Shown piece after piece: positions 41,415 to 49,241 of a stretch of 64,000 bases of DNA (the stretch's first letter is position 1; each line of letters opens with the position of its first letter). This DNA comes from JBEKTW01 sp963727845. Lineage in GTDB: Bacteria > Bacteroidota > Ignavibacteria > UBA10030 > SZUA-254. The DNA lies in assembly GCA_963727845.1 (NCBI GenBank), contig CAVSHI010000002.1:620001-684000 (forward strand), given 5' to 3'. The notes beneath the pieces were generated by a model that searched no databases, was not told where the DNA came from, and saw nothing but the letters and a program-made list of their open reading frames with translations. A program made the position numbers and the translations under genes.

Positions 41415-42453
41415 GATCCGCAACGCCCTCATCGTCCAGACGGCCTTTCTCGGGGATGTGATCCTCACGCTTCCCCTCGTCCAGGTCCTGAAGCAAAGTT
41501 TTCCTTCCGCGGGAATCGATATCGTCGTCACGCCGCAGGCGGCAACATTGCTACAGAACCATCCCGCGCTTCGCGGGGTTTTTGAGTTCGACAAACGCGG
41601 AAAGGATTCGGGAATCGGAGGATTGATGAGAAAGGTCTCGCAGATCCGCGAAGGGAAATACGATCTGGCAGTCGTCCCGCATCGTTCATTGCGCAGCGCT
41701 CTGCTCGTTCGCCTCGGGAAGATCCCTTTCCGTATCGGATTTCACACGAGCGCCGGGAAGATTCTCTTCAATGAAGTCGTACGCTATGAGAAATCTCTCC
41801 ATGAAGTCGAGCGGAATTTGCGACTGCTCCGGCCTCTGGGGATCGAGGCCACGGGCGCGGAGTATCCGGAGTTGTATCCTGCTGACGATGACCGGCGCGC
41901 CGTGGATGACTTACTCGGTCTGGCGGGCATCAAAGATCGGACAAAACTGATAGCGGTCGCCCCCGGGACAGTCTGGAACACCAAACGGTGGTTGAAAGAA
42001 CGGTTCGTCGAGCTTTCGCGGAAGCTTCTTGAAGCGGGCTGGGGGGTGGCGTTGATAGGCGGCGGGAGCGACGTGTCATTGTGTGACGGCATTGTTCACG
42101 ACGTCGCCTCGTCCCGCGTCTTCTCCACCGCGGGAAAGCTCACTCTTCTGCAGTCCGCAGATCTGATCCGTCGTTGCCGGGTGCTGGTATGCAATGACAG
42201 CGCTCCGATGCATCTGGCGGTCGCTGTTCGAACACCCGTTGTCGCGGTGTTCGGCGCGACAGTCCCGGAATTTGGATTCGCCCCATACGGAAAATATGAC
42301 GCAGTGGTTGAAACAAAAGGCCTGGCGTGCCGGCCGTGCAGCATCCACGGTGGGGACAAATGCCCGATCTCAACCTTTGAGTGTATGGTAAAGATATCCG
42401 CTGACGAAGTACTGAGCGCAGTCATGCAGGTTGTGCTTCGTGCCGGGGCATAG
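41401..42453 (+). CDS. waaF: Glycosyltransferase family 9 (heptosyltransferase II-like)
   Basis: 350 residues from GTG 41401, overlapping the previous gene by 14 bases. GT9 signatures: N-terminal ALIVQTAFLGDVILTLPL, acceptor loop GTVWNTKRWLKERFVEL, the nucleotide-sugar site ALIGGGSD, and the conserved CNDSAPMHLAVAVRTPVVAVFG. The cysteine-rich end CRPCSIHGGDKCP is common in WaaF. It transfers heptose (or a related sugar) from an ADP-activated donor to the inner core of LPS. The symbol is given by family; substrate order is not shown by sequence. Confidence 0.87.
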   Translation: MPLPEIRNALIVQTAFLGDVILTLPLVQVLKQSFPSAGIDIVVTPQAATLLQNHPALRGVFEFDKRGKDSGIGGLMRKVSQIREGKYDLAVVPHRSLRSALLVRLGKIPFRIGFHTSAGKILFNEVVRYEKSLHEVERNLRLLRPLGIEATGAEYPELYPADDDRRAVDDLLGLAGIKDRTKLIAVAPGTVWNTKRWLKERFVELSRKLLEAGWGVALIGGGSDVSLCDGIVHDVASSRVFSTAGKLTLLQSADLIRRCRVLVCNDSAPMHLAVAVRTPVVAVFGATVPEFGFAPYGKYDAVVETKGLACRPCSIHGGDKCPISTFECMVKISADEVLSAVMQVVLRAGA

Positions 42454-42519
42454 CTGGAAGCTTTAACGCAAAGGCCGCAGAGAGAAGATTCCCTCTGCGT
42501 CGCGCGCCAGTTGGATGGT

Positions 42520-42548
42520 TTGAAAATCTGCCGAATTTTTGCTACATT
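42520..42548 (+). promoter_or_regulatory. Original tRNA-Arg promoter, now orphaned
   Basis: TTGAAA (42520-42525), 17-bp spacer, TACATT (42543-42548). It now leads only into the truncated tRNA copy at the left junction of the integrated element. Confidence 0.5.
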
Positions 42549-42633
42549 GTTGGAGAATCGTTGAGAGAAACGCGCGCGAAGGCGGTTTTTGCGAATACAG
42601 CCCATGCCATCGCGCAGCATCTGAGCGAGTTGA

Positions 42634-42697
42634 CATGCGCCCGTAGCTCAGCTGGATAGAGCGACAGCCTCCGGAGCTGTAGGTCAGGCGTTCGAAT
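42634..42697 (+). other. attL: truncated tRNA-Arg 5' part
   Basis: Identical to tRNA-Arg(CCG) from three bases before its 5' end through the T loop (GTTCGAAT). It then diverges to GAAGCGG, so the T-stem 3' side and acceptor 3' strand are missing. It cannot form a functional tRNA. Confidence 0.9.
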
Positions 42698-42725
42698 GAA
42701 GCGGAAACCCTGATTTTCCTTCTGC

Positions 42726-42760
42726 TGCTAATGGAATTGCTAAATGAAAGGGCTTAGCAA
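42726..42760 (+). promoter_or_regulatory. TGCTAA repeats and hairpin over the integrase RBS
   Basis: TGCTAATGGAATTGCTAA (42726-42743) is followed by AAAGGG, the probable Shine-Dalgarno, and by TTAGCAA (42754-42760). TTAGCAA is the reverse complement of TTGCTAA, and its last base is the A of the int ATG. The RBS thus lies in the loop of a 7-bp stem. A near copy of the 18-mer lies at 49174, inside the other end. It may be an integrase arm site, an operator, or a translation-control hairpin. Confidence 0.5.
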
Positions 42761-43788
42761 TGTCCATTTCCCACCTCTCACTCTTCAAACGTTCCAACGG
42801 CGTTTACTACATCATTTACGTCCATGATGGCCGTACTCGCTGGAAGTCAACACACGCCACTCTCAAGCACGAAGCGCTGAAAGTCCTCACAGAGTTTGAG
42901 CAACTTCTCAAGAAAAATCCACCGCCGATGTTGTTCACTGAGTTTGTCTGCCAATTCAATACCTCCCAGAGATACAGTCTACGGCAATCGACACTTGAGC
43001 GCATTTACCAACCTGCCTTCGATTCCTTCCTTGCAGTTTGCGGAAACAAGGCACTCGGCGCTTACACCGTTCAAGACGTTGAGCAGTTCAAGCGAACTCG
43101 GCTTGAGAAATGTTCGGCAACCTACGTCAACATCCAGTTTCGCTCGCTGAGGGCTGCCTTCAATCTTGCAGTGAAATGGCAGATGCTGAATGAAAGTCCT
43201 TTTGCCAAAGCCACGACCGTGAAAGTACCGGAACAAGTCCCGTCGTTTCTTTCAAAGCGGGATTTTGGGCTGTTGCTGGACGCCGTAAGAGAGCCTGTCC
43301 TGAAAGATTTGTTCTTGTTTGCCGTTCTCACAGGAATGAGGCAGGGAGAAATTCTGAGCCTTCAGTGGAGTGATGTTGACCTTGACCGGAAGCTCATCAA
43401 CGTCACAAACTCAGGGCGCTTCCTCACCAAGACGGGGAAGTCCCGTAACATACCGATGAGTGATACTGTTTTCGGCTTGCTTTCACACCGTAGCCTCTTG
43501 AAAAGTACTTCGCCGTACATCTTCCACAGGACCGGATTTAAACTTAACCAGAGCTATGTAGAGCACAAATTCAAGGCATACATTAGAGGGTTGAAGTTGA
43601 ATGATGCTTTGAGGTTTCACAGCCTGAGACATAGCTTCTCAACATGGCTGTTGCAGGACGGCGTAAACATTTACGAGGTTCAAAAGCTGCTCGGTCATTC
43701 CAGCGTCAAGGTCACCGAGGTATATTCTCACCTTGTAGCGAGCGAGCTTCACAGCGCTGTAAACAGGATATCTCTACCTCTGAACTGA
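42760..43788 (+). CDS. int: Tyrosine recombinase/integrase
   Basis: 342 residues. N-terminal SAM-like core-binding domain about 55-150; catalytic domain about 165-335. All catalytic residues are visible: R in TGMRQGEIL, K in TKTGKSRNIP, H and R in FHSLRHSFSTWL, H in LLGHSSVKVTEVYSH, whose Y is the nucleophile. It is adjacent to attL as expected for site-specific integration into the tRNA. Its first codon abuts the TTAGCAA arm of an inverted repeat, suggesting autoregulation. It looks intact. Confidence 0.95.
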   Translation: MSISHLSLFKRSNGVYYIIYVHDGRTRWKSTHATLKHEALKVLTEFEQLLKKNPPPMLFTEFVCQFNTSQRYSLRQSTLERIYQPAFDSFLAVCGNKALGAYTVQDVEQFKRTRLEKCSATYVNIQFRSLRAAFNLAVKWQMLNESPFAKATTVKVPEQVPSFLSKRDFGLLLDAVREPVLKDLFLFAVLTGMRQGEILSLQWSDVDLDRKLINVTNSGRFLTKTGKSRNIPMSDTVFGLLSHRSLLKSTSPYIFHRTGFKLNQSYVEHKFKAYIRGLKLNDALRFHSLRHSFSTWLLQDGVNIYEVQKLLGHSSVKVTEVYSHLVASELHSAVNRISLPLN

Positions 43789-43891
43789 GAAAGCCCGTCT
43801 AAACGTAAGTATGAGCCAAAGAAGTGCCTTATTGAATTGCAGTTAGAATATCCGTAACTTTAAATGGTTCTTGAGCTCTGACAGAAACGCC

Positions 43892-44098
43892 ATGAAATCT
43901 ACTTTTCAATTACCCTCTGTTTGTGTGGCGCACAAGCGCCAAAGCCATTGGCGTGGCTTGTCAGCACAAGCAGAGGGATTTTTATATTCACTTGAGAGGT
44001 TGAAATCCTTCTGTGAAGTTGCGAGTATGGCTCAGGATTTCGCGTTGGTTTTACTGGAGAAATTAGAGAGATATAAAATCAAAAAGAAGGGAGAATGA
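43892..44098 (+). CDS. Small hypothetical protein
   Basis: 68 residues from ATG 43892 (an in-frame TTG lies at 43871). No family is recognised. Residues 1-30 are basic and polar (VCVAHKRQSHWRG). The rest is probably helical (FLYSLERLKSFCEVASMAQDFALVLLEKLERYKIKKK). It ends one base before the next start, in an operon-like run. Its place after int is where satellites often carry a regulator or excisionase, but no HTH is evident. Confidence 0.5.
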   Translation: MKSTFQLPSVCVAHKRQSHWRGLSAQAEGFLYSLERLKSFCEVASMAQDFALVLLEKLERYKIKKKGE

Positions 44099-44099
44099 A

Positions 44100-44447
44100 A
44101 TGTCATTACTCGAATCACAGGCAGAACAAATACTGGAGTTTAAGGTAGAAGCAAAGATGCTCGCCAAGGCTTGTCAGGAGACGATTGAAGCCGCTGGACT
44201 TACCGTGCAGGAACTCTCACCGGAAACCGGAATCATCACAGCCAAAAAACCATATTTCTCTCTCGCCACTTCGGCCAAGCTCGTTCTTACGATTTCAAAA
44301 AGGGAGGATGGCTCTGCCGTACAAATAAAGGTTTCGGCTCACGATAGCCCGTTCTATCCTGGCGAAGCTCAAAAGTTTCTCGGCAAGTTCATGACCTCGC
44401 TTTCCGCGCATCCCGTACTCAAAAATAGTTCTGTCGCGGGATGGTGA
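44100..44447 (+). CDS. Hypothetical protein, small alpha/beta domain
   Basis: 115 residues; AAGGGAG (44087-44093) precedes ATG 44100. It has the pattern AGLTVQELSPETGIITAKK, LVLTISKREDGSAVQIKVSA, AQKFLGKFMTSLSA. This resembles small bacterial domains in which a helix-strand unit is followed by 'tGvI-A+t' and a two-stranded meander, often near zinc ribbons. I cannot name the family. It is cytoplasmic with no catalytic motif. The zinc-ribbon gene five bases downstream is probably co-translated. Confidence 0.6.
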   Translation: MSLLESQAEQILEFKVEAKMLAKACQETIEAAGLTVQELSPETGIITAKKPYFSLATSAKLVLTISKREDGSAVQIKVSAHDSPFYPGEAQKFLGKFMTSLSAHPVLKNSSVAGW

Positions 44448-44451
44448 GAGA

Positions 44452-44736
44452 ATGCCATTATTAGAACATCTATCCGGAGAGGGAAAAAGAATGTTCGGCA
44501 GTCAAGATTCGTCCATCACATCCGACGGTCATTGTTCGTATTGCGGGAGCCAGTTAATCGAGAGGCCGATGAAGTGTTCTCATTGCGGTGAATGGCTGAA
44601 TCGGGATAAGAGAGAGCGACAACAGGAAATCGAGAAGGCGATAGTTATCACCGGGAGGGTGGCAAAGATGATTGCGTGGTTCATCGGATTTCTTCTTGCT
44701 GTCCAAATAATCGACATGCTCCTCCGGTTGAAATGA
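44452..44736 (+). CDS. Zinc-ribbon protein with C-terminal membrane helix
   Basis: 94 residues. A double CxxC zinc ribbon, CSYCGSQ...MKCSHCGEW (about 28-48), is followed by a charged helix and a membrane segment VAKMIAWFIGFLLAVQIID near the end. The layout suggests a tail-anchored protein with a cytoplasmic zinc knuckle. The TGA stop at 44734 is followed in the same frame by another zinc ribbon (next entry). Function unknown; possibly cargo of the element. Confidence 0.65.
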   Translation: MPLLEHLSGEGKRMFGSQDSSITSDGHCSYCGSQLIERPMKCSHCGEWLNRDKRERQQEIEKAIVITGRVAKMIAWFIGFLLAVQIIDMLLRLK

Positions 44737-44868
44737 GTTCCCTCCGGCGCCCCCAAAGTAGAAATTTCGGAGCCATATAGAATATGGGATGTTCGTTGCC
44801 GTCACTGTTACACGATGAAATATGATACCGATAACGTGTGTTCATGTTGTGGAGAGTTACTGTCTTAA
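44737..44868 (+). pseudogene. Same-frame zinc-ribbon remnant after TGA
   Basis: Directly after the TGA of the zinc-ribbon gene the same frame stays open for about 43 codons to TAA (44866-44868). It encodes WDVRCRHCYTMKYD and NVCSCCGELL, a second CxxC...CxxC ribbon. No good start codon or ribosome binding site lies inside. It could be the original C-terminus cut off by a nonsense change, or a small gene with an unseen start. Confidence 0.35.
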
Positions 44869-44907
44869 AGGACAAGAGACGAACATGAAAAGAGATTGGG
44901 CAAGACT

Positions 44908-45531
44908 GTGAGTATTGGTTCAAAAGGTAAACGCCCAGGTGCTGGTGGTTTAACACTCGATGTAGGCAAGTTCATTAAGCAAGTCGAAGTTGTCAGCCCA
45001 GAGGCAGCGGACGTGCTGAAGAAAGGCTGGAATGATTTTACTGCCTGTTACGGCAAGGAGGGTAAAATTTATGCACCTATTGATAATGAACTCAAGGAAG
45101 GAATTGCCAAGATGGTGAAGAGGCTGAACATGATTCCACAGAGTCAGCAAGGTGAACTAACAGTAGAAATTGCTGAGTCATTGAGATTGTACGAAACAAC
45201 CGTACAGATGGGCAACCGCATCGCTAAGGTTGTCAATAGACAAATTGACGCTGAAATCATTCTCATCGCATGCACAGTGAGCAACTATGCAATGAACAAG
45301 GACAATGATATCGCGGCCCGGTCATGCAGCCTCTTCACGGTCAAGACGTGGATAACGCAACGTGATGATAAGGTACGCGACATTCATGCGGGGATGGACG
45401 GTATCAGCGTAGGCATGAATGAGAAATTTGTTTTGCCTAACGGCGATGAACTTGATTACCCTTGTGACCCCAATGCGAAGTTTGATGAAAGTATCCTCGG
45501 TTGTCGATGTGTAGCCTTCTTCAGCAAGTAA
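44908..45531 (+). CDS. Phage Mu gpF-like minor head protein fragment
   Basis: About 207 residues from GTG 44908; an in-frame TTG at 44896 is possible. The C-terminal 65 residues fit the Mu gpF / SPP1 gp7 head-morphogenesis family: TWITQRDDKVRDIHAGMDG, then FVLPNGDELDYPCDP and the end LGCRCVAFF. The N-terminus (GSKGKRPGAGGLTLDVGK) and the middle helices are not the usual portal-fused form, so it stands alone. A short ORF MKRDWARL (ATG 44885, after AAAGGA) ends TGA overlapping this GTG, which suggests translational coupling. In a satellite such a protein could bind helper procapsids; that is inference. Confidence 0.55.
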   Translation: MSIGSKGKRPGAGGLTLDVGKFIKQVEVVSPEAADVLKKGWNDFTACYGKEGKIYAPIDNELKEGIAKMVKRLNMIPQSQQGELTVEIAESLRLYETTVQMGNRIAKVVNRQIDAEIILIACTVSNYAMNKDNDIAARSCSLFTVKTWITQRDDKVRDIHAGMDGISVGMNEKFVLPNGDELDYPCDPNAKFDESILGCRCVAFFSK

Positions 45532-45577
45532 CAAATGCCATACAGTTTGGTTTTTCCAAGTGAGTAAAGGATATCAA

Positions 45578-46300
45578 ATGCAGAAGATTAACGACAAGAC
45601 AATCTTGAAGCTGCTCCGGAAAGAAGCTGGTGTCATTAAGTGGTATGAGCACACCTCCCCCGATGGTCAGCGGCGTTTGTGGATTTCATACAATACTGAA
45701 GGGCAGACCGTTAACAAGAACATTGAGGCTTTTTTGGCAATACATCGGGGAGACCTTGACAGACGCATAGAAGAAAAAACGAAGATTGAACAAAATAAAT
45801 TTTCAAAAGGAATCCCTTACTTCTCTTCTCCACGTACTCCTACACTACTGAGATGTAAAGAGGACAATGAATTAACTTTGAATGAACAAAGGGATAAGAA
45901 AACAAAGCTCAAAGCTAAGAAGTTAGAAATTGAGAACAAGGACAAAATCGTTAGGGCTTTAACCGAATTGGGAAGTCGCTATGATGCTGGCCTTCTAACG
46001 AATCTTAGCTTAACTGAGGAGCATGCAACGGGCGGAAGAAAGAATCCCGACGAGGATTTAGAAGCACCTGGGGGGCACAAGAAATTAGTGAAGACGCGTG
46101 TTGCCTTAGCCAAAGCCACTAATACCATTTACGAACAGCACAACAAAGGAATATCCGACAAAAACCGTATAGACTTCTGCCGAGATTACTTAAAGAAAAA
46201 CAGTATCAAAGGGAGGAAAACCTACACACCAGAAAAACTGAATAATGCCGTTTCAAAGTATGCCGAAAAGATTAAGAACAAGCAGCGACCTAAGAAGTGA
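45578..46300 (+). CDS. Hypothetical lysine-rich protein
   Basis: 240 residues from ATG 45578, with AAAGGA at 45566-45571. It is rich in K and E, with a long charged helical middle (KKTKLKAKKLEIENKDKIVRA). The N-terminal unit KLLRKEAGVIKWYEHTSPDG may be a small winged or beta fold. The C-terminal RKTYTPEKLNNAVSKYAEK looks helical. No family is recognised. Codon use is AT-rich like the rest of the element. Confidence 0.55.
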   Translation: MQKINDKTILKLLRKEAGVIKWYEHTSPDGQRRLWISYNTEGQTVNKNIEAFLAIHRGDLDRRIEEKTKIEQNKFSKGIPYFSSPRTPTLLRCKEDNELTLNEQRDKKTKLKAKKLEIENKDKIVRALTELGSRYDAGLLTNLSLTEEHATGGRKNPDEDLEAPGGHKKLVKTRVALAKATNTIYEQHNKGISDKNRIDFCRDYLKKNSIKGRKTYTPEKLNNAVSKYAEKIKNKQRPKK

Positions 46301-46403
46301 ATTCACGTGAATTCAGGTGAGTGACTAAAAACAAGACTTTTCTATATTGAATTGTAGCTTCTTTCAGGGCGTACCTTGAAGAAGTTACTGCTAAAAGAAA
46401 ATT

Positions 46404-46450
46404 AGCTTCACTGGTGCTCGGCGTAGCAGCGGCACTGGTGAAGCTTTTTT
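46404..46450 (+). terminator. Rho-independent terminator within element
   Basis: Stem AGCTTCAC / GTGAAGCT extended by GTGC / GCAC across a TG/TG inner loop, then T6. It splits the element's genes into an early-like block (int to 46300) and a rep-terS block. Confidence 0.75.
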
Positions 46451-46467
46451 ATTGCTTAAAGAGCAAA

Positions 46468-46498
46468 GCCCTCAGCAAGTTTGCGGCTCGCTGAGGGC
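46468..46498 (+). promoter_or_regulatory. Stem-loop just before the 46515 gene
   Basis: GCCCTCAGC (46468-46476) pairs perfectly with GCTGAGGGC (46490-46498). The RBS AAAGGTG (46501-46507) lies directly 3' of the stem. It could be a leader control element or a second weak terminator (no T tract). Confidence 0.5.
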
Positions 46499-46514
46499 AG
46501 AAAGGTGTTACGCT

Positions 46515-46937
46515 ATGTCACAATATACAAATTCTCTCCGATTAATTCCAACAGCACATTTACATGTGTTCCAGGTTCAGCTCAATCTACCCCTTCAGAC
46601 TCGCTATATCGGAAAACTCAATGAAGCAGGAGAAGGGACTTTTTTCACCAAAAGAGGCGCTCAGCATCTTCACCGGAAAACAAACTCACTTGGAATCAAT
46701 CTTGAGCTGGTTCAGCGTCAGGATTATCATTTCAAATGGATTTTGGTTGAATTTAATGGCAAGAGGGTCATCACTTCAAGGGAGTTCCTTCTTTATCACG
46801 GCTCAGTCTTTGACTTCAGCAAAGCAGGATTCGAGAAACAAATATTTCTCCAGCTCGATTTGTGGGGCGAGGAACGGGCGAAAGCCTTCGAGCGAACACT
46901 TGTCCAGCAAGGCGACCTCTTTGCTAAGGCAGTGTAG
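46515..46937 (+). CDS. Hypothetical protein of element
   Basis: 140 residues from ATG 46515, with AAAGGTG 46501-46507 as RBS. Beta-rich beginning (LRLIPTAHLHVFQVQLNLPLQTRYIG), basic middle (RGAQHLHRKTNSLGINLELVQRQDYHFKWILVEFNGKRVIT). No family is recognised. It lies 15 bases before the replication ATPase gene and probably shares its transcript, so it may be a replication accessory or regulator. Confidence 0.55.
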   Translation: MSQYTNSLRLIPTAHLHVFQVQLNLPLQTRYIGKLNEAGEGTFFTKRGAQHLHRKTNSLGINLELVQRQDYHFKWILVEFNGKRVITSREFLLYHGSVFDFSKAGFEKQIFLQLDLWGEERAKAFERTLVQQGDLFAKAV

Positions 46938-46952
46938 GGCGGTGATAAGAAC

Positions 46953-48293
46953 ATGAGCGCGCTGGGTGAAAGAATAGAACGTGAACGACAGGTTGTGTGT
47001 ACGCTTCTGCTCAGAGAATCAGCACACACAGAACTACCAGAAACCTTTTCTGAATCCGCATTTGAGAGCCCTGAATACCGTTCTCTTTACGTGATAATGA
47101 GCAAAGACTTTTTCTGCGGAGGAAATCCTGCAAGGATTGTTGAGCTTGAAAAGAGATTCCCTGAGTTGAAGCCGCTGCTTGACAATGTTACTTATCCCGC
47201 AACTGTGCTGAACGGCGAATTTAGAGCAATGGCGGCCTCTCTGATTCGTCATCGAAGTTCAAAACTTGTTCAGGAAAGCTCATCGGTGGAAACAGGTACA
47301 AATGTATCGGAAGGCATTGACAGGGAATTTAAGTTTGAATTGTTAAACGGCATGGAGATTTGCGACATGGACATACCTGAGCAGTCATTCTTAGTGAAGA
47401 ATCTTATCTCTGAGTGCTCGGTGAATTTCCTGAGTGGCGAGGAAGGATGTGGCAAGAGCCTGTTGGCAATGAATCTTGCCCTCTCAATCGCTGTGGGTGC
47501 ATCCAAGTGGCTTGCATACGATGTGGCAAAGCAAGGGAAGGTTCTCTACCTCAACAACGAATTGGCGTTTTCAGACTTTGCAAGAAGGCTGAAAAGCATG
47601 AGCCAATCGTTACCAGCGAGAGGGGATATTTCTAACCTCATCGTGCCGAAGGAAGTACCAGCACTGACTGAATGCTGGAACACACTCAATGAAGTATGCG
47701 AACGAGAAAAGCCGTGCCTCATCGTTGTAGATTGCCTCTACTTCGCACACGACAAAGATGAGAATGACAGTTCGCAGATGAAAGCTCTTATGAGGCAATT
47801 CCTTGCATTGAGAGACAGGTTCCATCTTGCCCTATTGCTGATTCATCACACCAAGAAGGCTGCCAGATATGAAAAAATGCACAACGACCAAATGAGAGGT
47901 TCTAACGTCTTTGGTGGAATAACAGACACGGTCCTGCAAGTGAGACGTTCAGCAGCGGACGAAAGCAAACGAATCATCAAACCGACAAAGTTCAGACATG
48001 TCTCTGATGAAAACAGAAAATGCAAGTTGCTCTCACTGAACAATGAATCCCTTTGGTTCAAAGATGAGGGGGAAACCGATGAAGGCGAACACATTGCAAG
48101 CGCTAACCCAACAGCGGAGGAAGAAATCGACTTCAGGGAAATTTTCGGGGAAGACAGGGAGCTATCCCGTAAACAGGTTGTCGAACGCTGTCAGCCATTG
48201 GGATATGATGAGCGAACCATTGACCGGATTTTGAACAAAGTAAAGTCCAACGGTACGCTGAAAGTGCCAAGATATGGTTACTACGCACTTTGA
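46953..48293 (+). CDS. RecA-fold replication ATPase (RepA/DnaB-like)
   Basis: 446 residues. N-terminal ~90 residues look like a DnaB N-terminal-like helical domain (ERERQVVCTLLLRES...FESPEYRSLYVIM). The ATPase domain (AAA_25/RepA-like) spans about 130-345, with Walker A LSGEEGCGKSLLAMNLAL, Walker B CLIVVDCLYFA and sensor LLLIHHTKK. The C-terminal 60 residues (SRKQVVERCQPLGYDERTIDRILNKV) look like a winged helix for DNA binding. Such proteins are hexameric helicases or initiators of plasmids, phages and satellites. The iteron-like region right after the stop is the likely binding site. Confidence 0.8.
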   Translation: MSALGERIERERQVVCTLLLRESAHTELPETFSESAFESPEYRSLYVIMSKDFFCGGNPARIVELEKRFPELKPLLDNVTYPATVLNGEFRAMAASLIRHRSSKLVQESSSVETGTNVSEGIDREFKFELLNGMEICDMDIPEQSFLVKNLISECSVNFLSGEEGCGKSLLAMNLALSIAVGASKWLAYDVAKQGKVLYLNNELAFSDFARRLKSMSQSLPARGDISNLIVPKEVPALTECWNTLNEVCEREKPCLIVVDCLYFAHDKDENDSSQMKALMRQFLALRDRFHLALLLIHHTKKAARYEKMHNDQMRGSNVFGGITDTVLQVRRSAADESKRIIKPTKFRHVSDENRKCKLLSLNNESLWFKDEGETDEGEHIASANPTAEEEIDFREIFGEDRELSRKQVVERCQPLGYDERTIDRILNKVKSNGTLKVPRYGYYAL

Positions 48294-48445
48294 CATTGAC
48301 ATTGCCTAAGGGAAAATGTGTCGAAGTCAAAGTGATTGGGGAAAAGAGAGAGATTGACAAAAATCGTGTATATGTCCCTACCTACTAACTTTGACATTGA
48401 CACCTTTTTGTAAGGGGTTGTCGAAGTGTCAAAGTGTCAAAGCTT
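48285..48445 (+). other. Candidate replication origin (iteron-like repeats)
   Basis: Non-coding gap between the Rep-like gene and the terS-like gene. CTTTGACATTGACA occurs at about 48288 and 48389, each followed by an inverted counterpart: TGTCGAAGTCAAAG near 48319, and TGTCGAAGTGTCAAAGTGTCAAAG near 48419. This gives two imperfect inverted repeats of the word TTTGACA/TGTCAAA about 100 bp apart. No ORF is seen. Confidence 0.5.
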
Positions 48446-48475
48446 AAATTTTGCATTGATAAGAGGATTTCCCGA

Positions 48476-49000
48476 ATGAGTGAGAAGCGCGTCACAGAGC
48501 ATCGCCCGGAAACGGCAGTACAACGTGAAGCCTTTGAGCTGTACGCAGCCATGCCACGCGAACAACGAAGCATGAGGAAGCTCGCAGTGATGATACGGCG
48601 CCACCCGGGAGTCATTATGCGGTGGAGTACGCAGTTTGATTGGATGGATAGATTAAGCCAGCGCGATGCCGAGGCATTGGTAAGCAAACGCAAGCAGTTC
48701 GAAGAGCAAGTCAACCTTGAGAAGCAAACCTATATCAACATCTGGAAAGCCGTTGTCCGAAAGGCGTTCAAGAAGATTGACGGCAGAGATGAGCTTATCA
48801 TTTCACCGGAAAATGTGAGCGACCTGGAAAAAGCCACGAAGATGCTTCTGCTCTTGCAGGGCGAGGCGACGGACAGAATCGAAATCGCTACACAAGTCAT
48901 CAACAGAATCGTCAACGTCCTCAACGTCAAAATCACTGACTCAAAGCTGCGGTATGAAGTCTTTGAGGAACTGAGCCGGATTTCAGGGAAAGGTCAGTAA
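48476..49000 (+). CDS. Terminase small subunit-like protein
   Basis: 174 residues from ATG 48476, with AGAGGA upstream. The N-terminal HTH region AVQREAFELYAAM...RSMRKLAVMIRRHPGVIMRWSTQFDWMDRL has the 'Y-x-x-M...RS-x-RKLA...WS-x-x-F-W-x-x-R' pattern of phage small terminases. A coiled-coil segment and DLEKATKMLLLLQGEATDRIEI follow, also common in that family. No large terminase gene is present. Small terminases choose the DNA to be packaged; stand-alone copies are the hallmark of packaging-pirating satellites. Another phage-type HTH protein is the alternative. Confidence 0.65.
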   Translation: MSEKRVTEHRPETAVQREAFELYAAMPREQRSMRKLAVMIRRHPGVIMRWSTQFDWMDRLSQRDAEALVSKRKQFEEQVNLEKQTYINIWKAVVRKAFKKIDGRDELIISPENVSDLEKATKMLLLLQGEATDRIEIATQVINRIVNVLNVKITDSKLRYEVFEELSRISGKGQ

Positions 49001-49011
49001 CCTTCTGCGAG

Positions 49012-49040
49012 TTGAGTTTTCAGCCAAAAATTGGTATATT
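49012..49040 (+). promoter_or_regulatory. Promoter brought by element for tRNA-Arg
   Basis: TTGAGT (49012-49017), 17-bp spacer, TATATT (49035-49040), on the element side of attR and about 200 bp before the tRNA. No other gene lies between, so it probably transcribes the restored tRNA. Confidence 0.55.
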
Positions 49041-49173
49041 CTGTACGCAATAGAAATCATTCAATCACCACTAAAAACGATTTTTAGGAATGTCCTTTCT
49101 CGAATTGCAGCCTTGTGGTGAGGTGAATGAGCGAGAAGGGACGTTCCATTTTCAGCGGATGGCTGTGTGCAGG

Positions 49174-49191
49174 TGCTAATGAATTTGCTAA
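49174..49191 (+). other. TGCTAA repeat at right end (integrase arm-site candidate)
   Basis: TGCTAATGAATTTGCTAA matches the 18-mer at 42726 in 16 of 18 positions and in orientation. It lies about 50 bp inside attR. Confidence 0.5.
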
Positions 49192-49241
49192 TAACCTTTG
49201 GCACTTTCTACTCACAGCAGGAATGAAACCATTCGTTTTTC

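Noticed and set aside
42634..42697. Second functional tRNA-Arg
   Set aside because: The 3' side of the T stem and the acceptor 3' strand are missing; it is the attL remnant.
44734..44736. TGA as selenocysteine codon joining two zinc ribbons
   Set aside because: No SECIS-like stem directly follows and a Cys-rich zinc ribbon gives no reason for Sec; a nonsense change or separate remnant is simpler.
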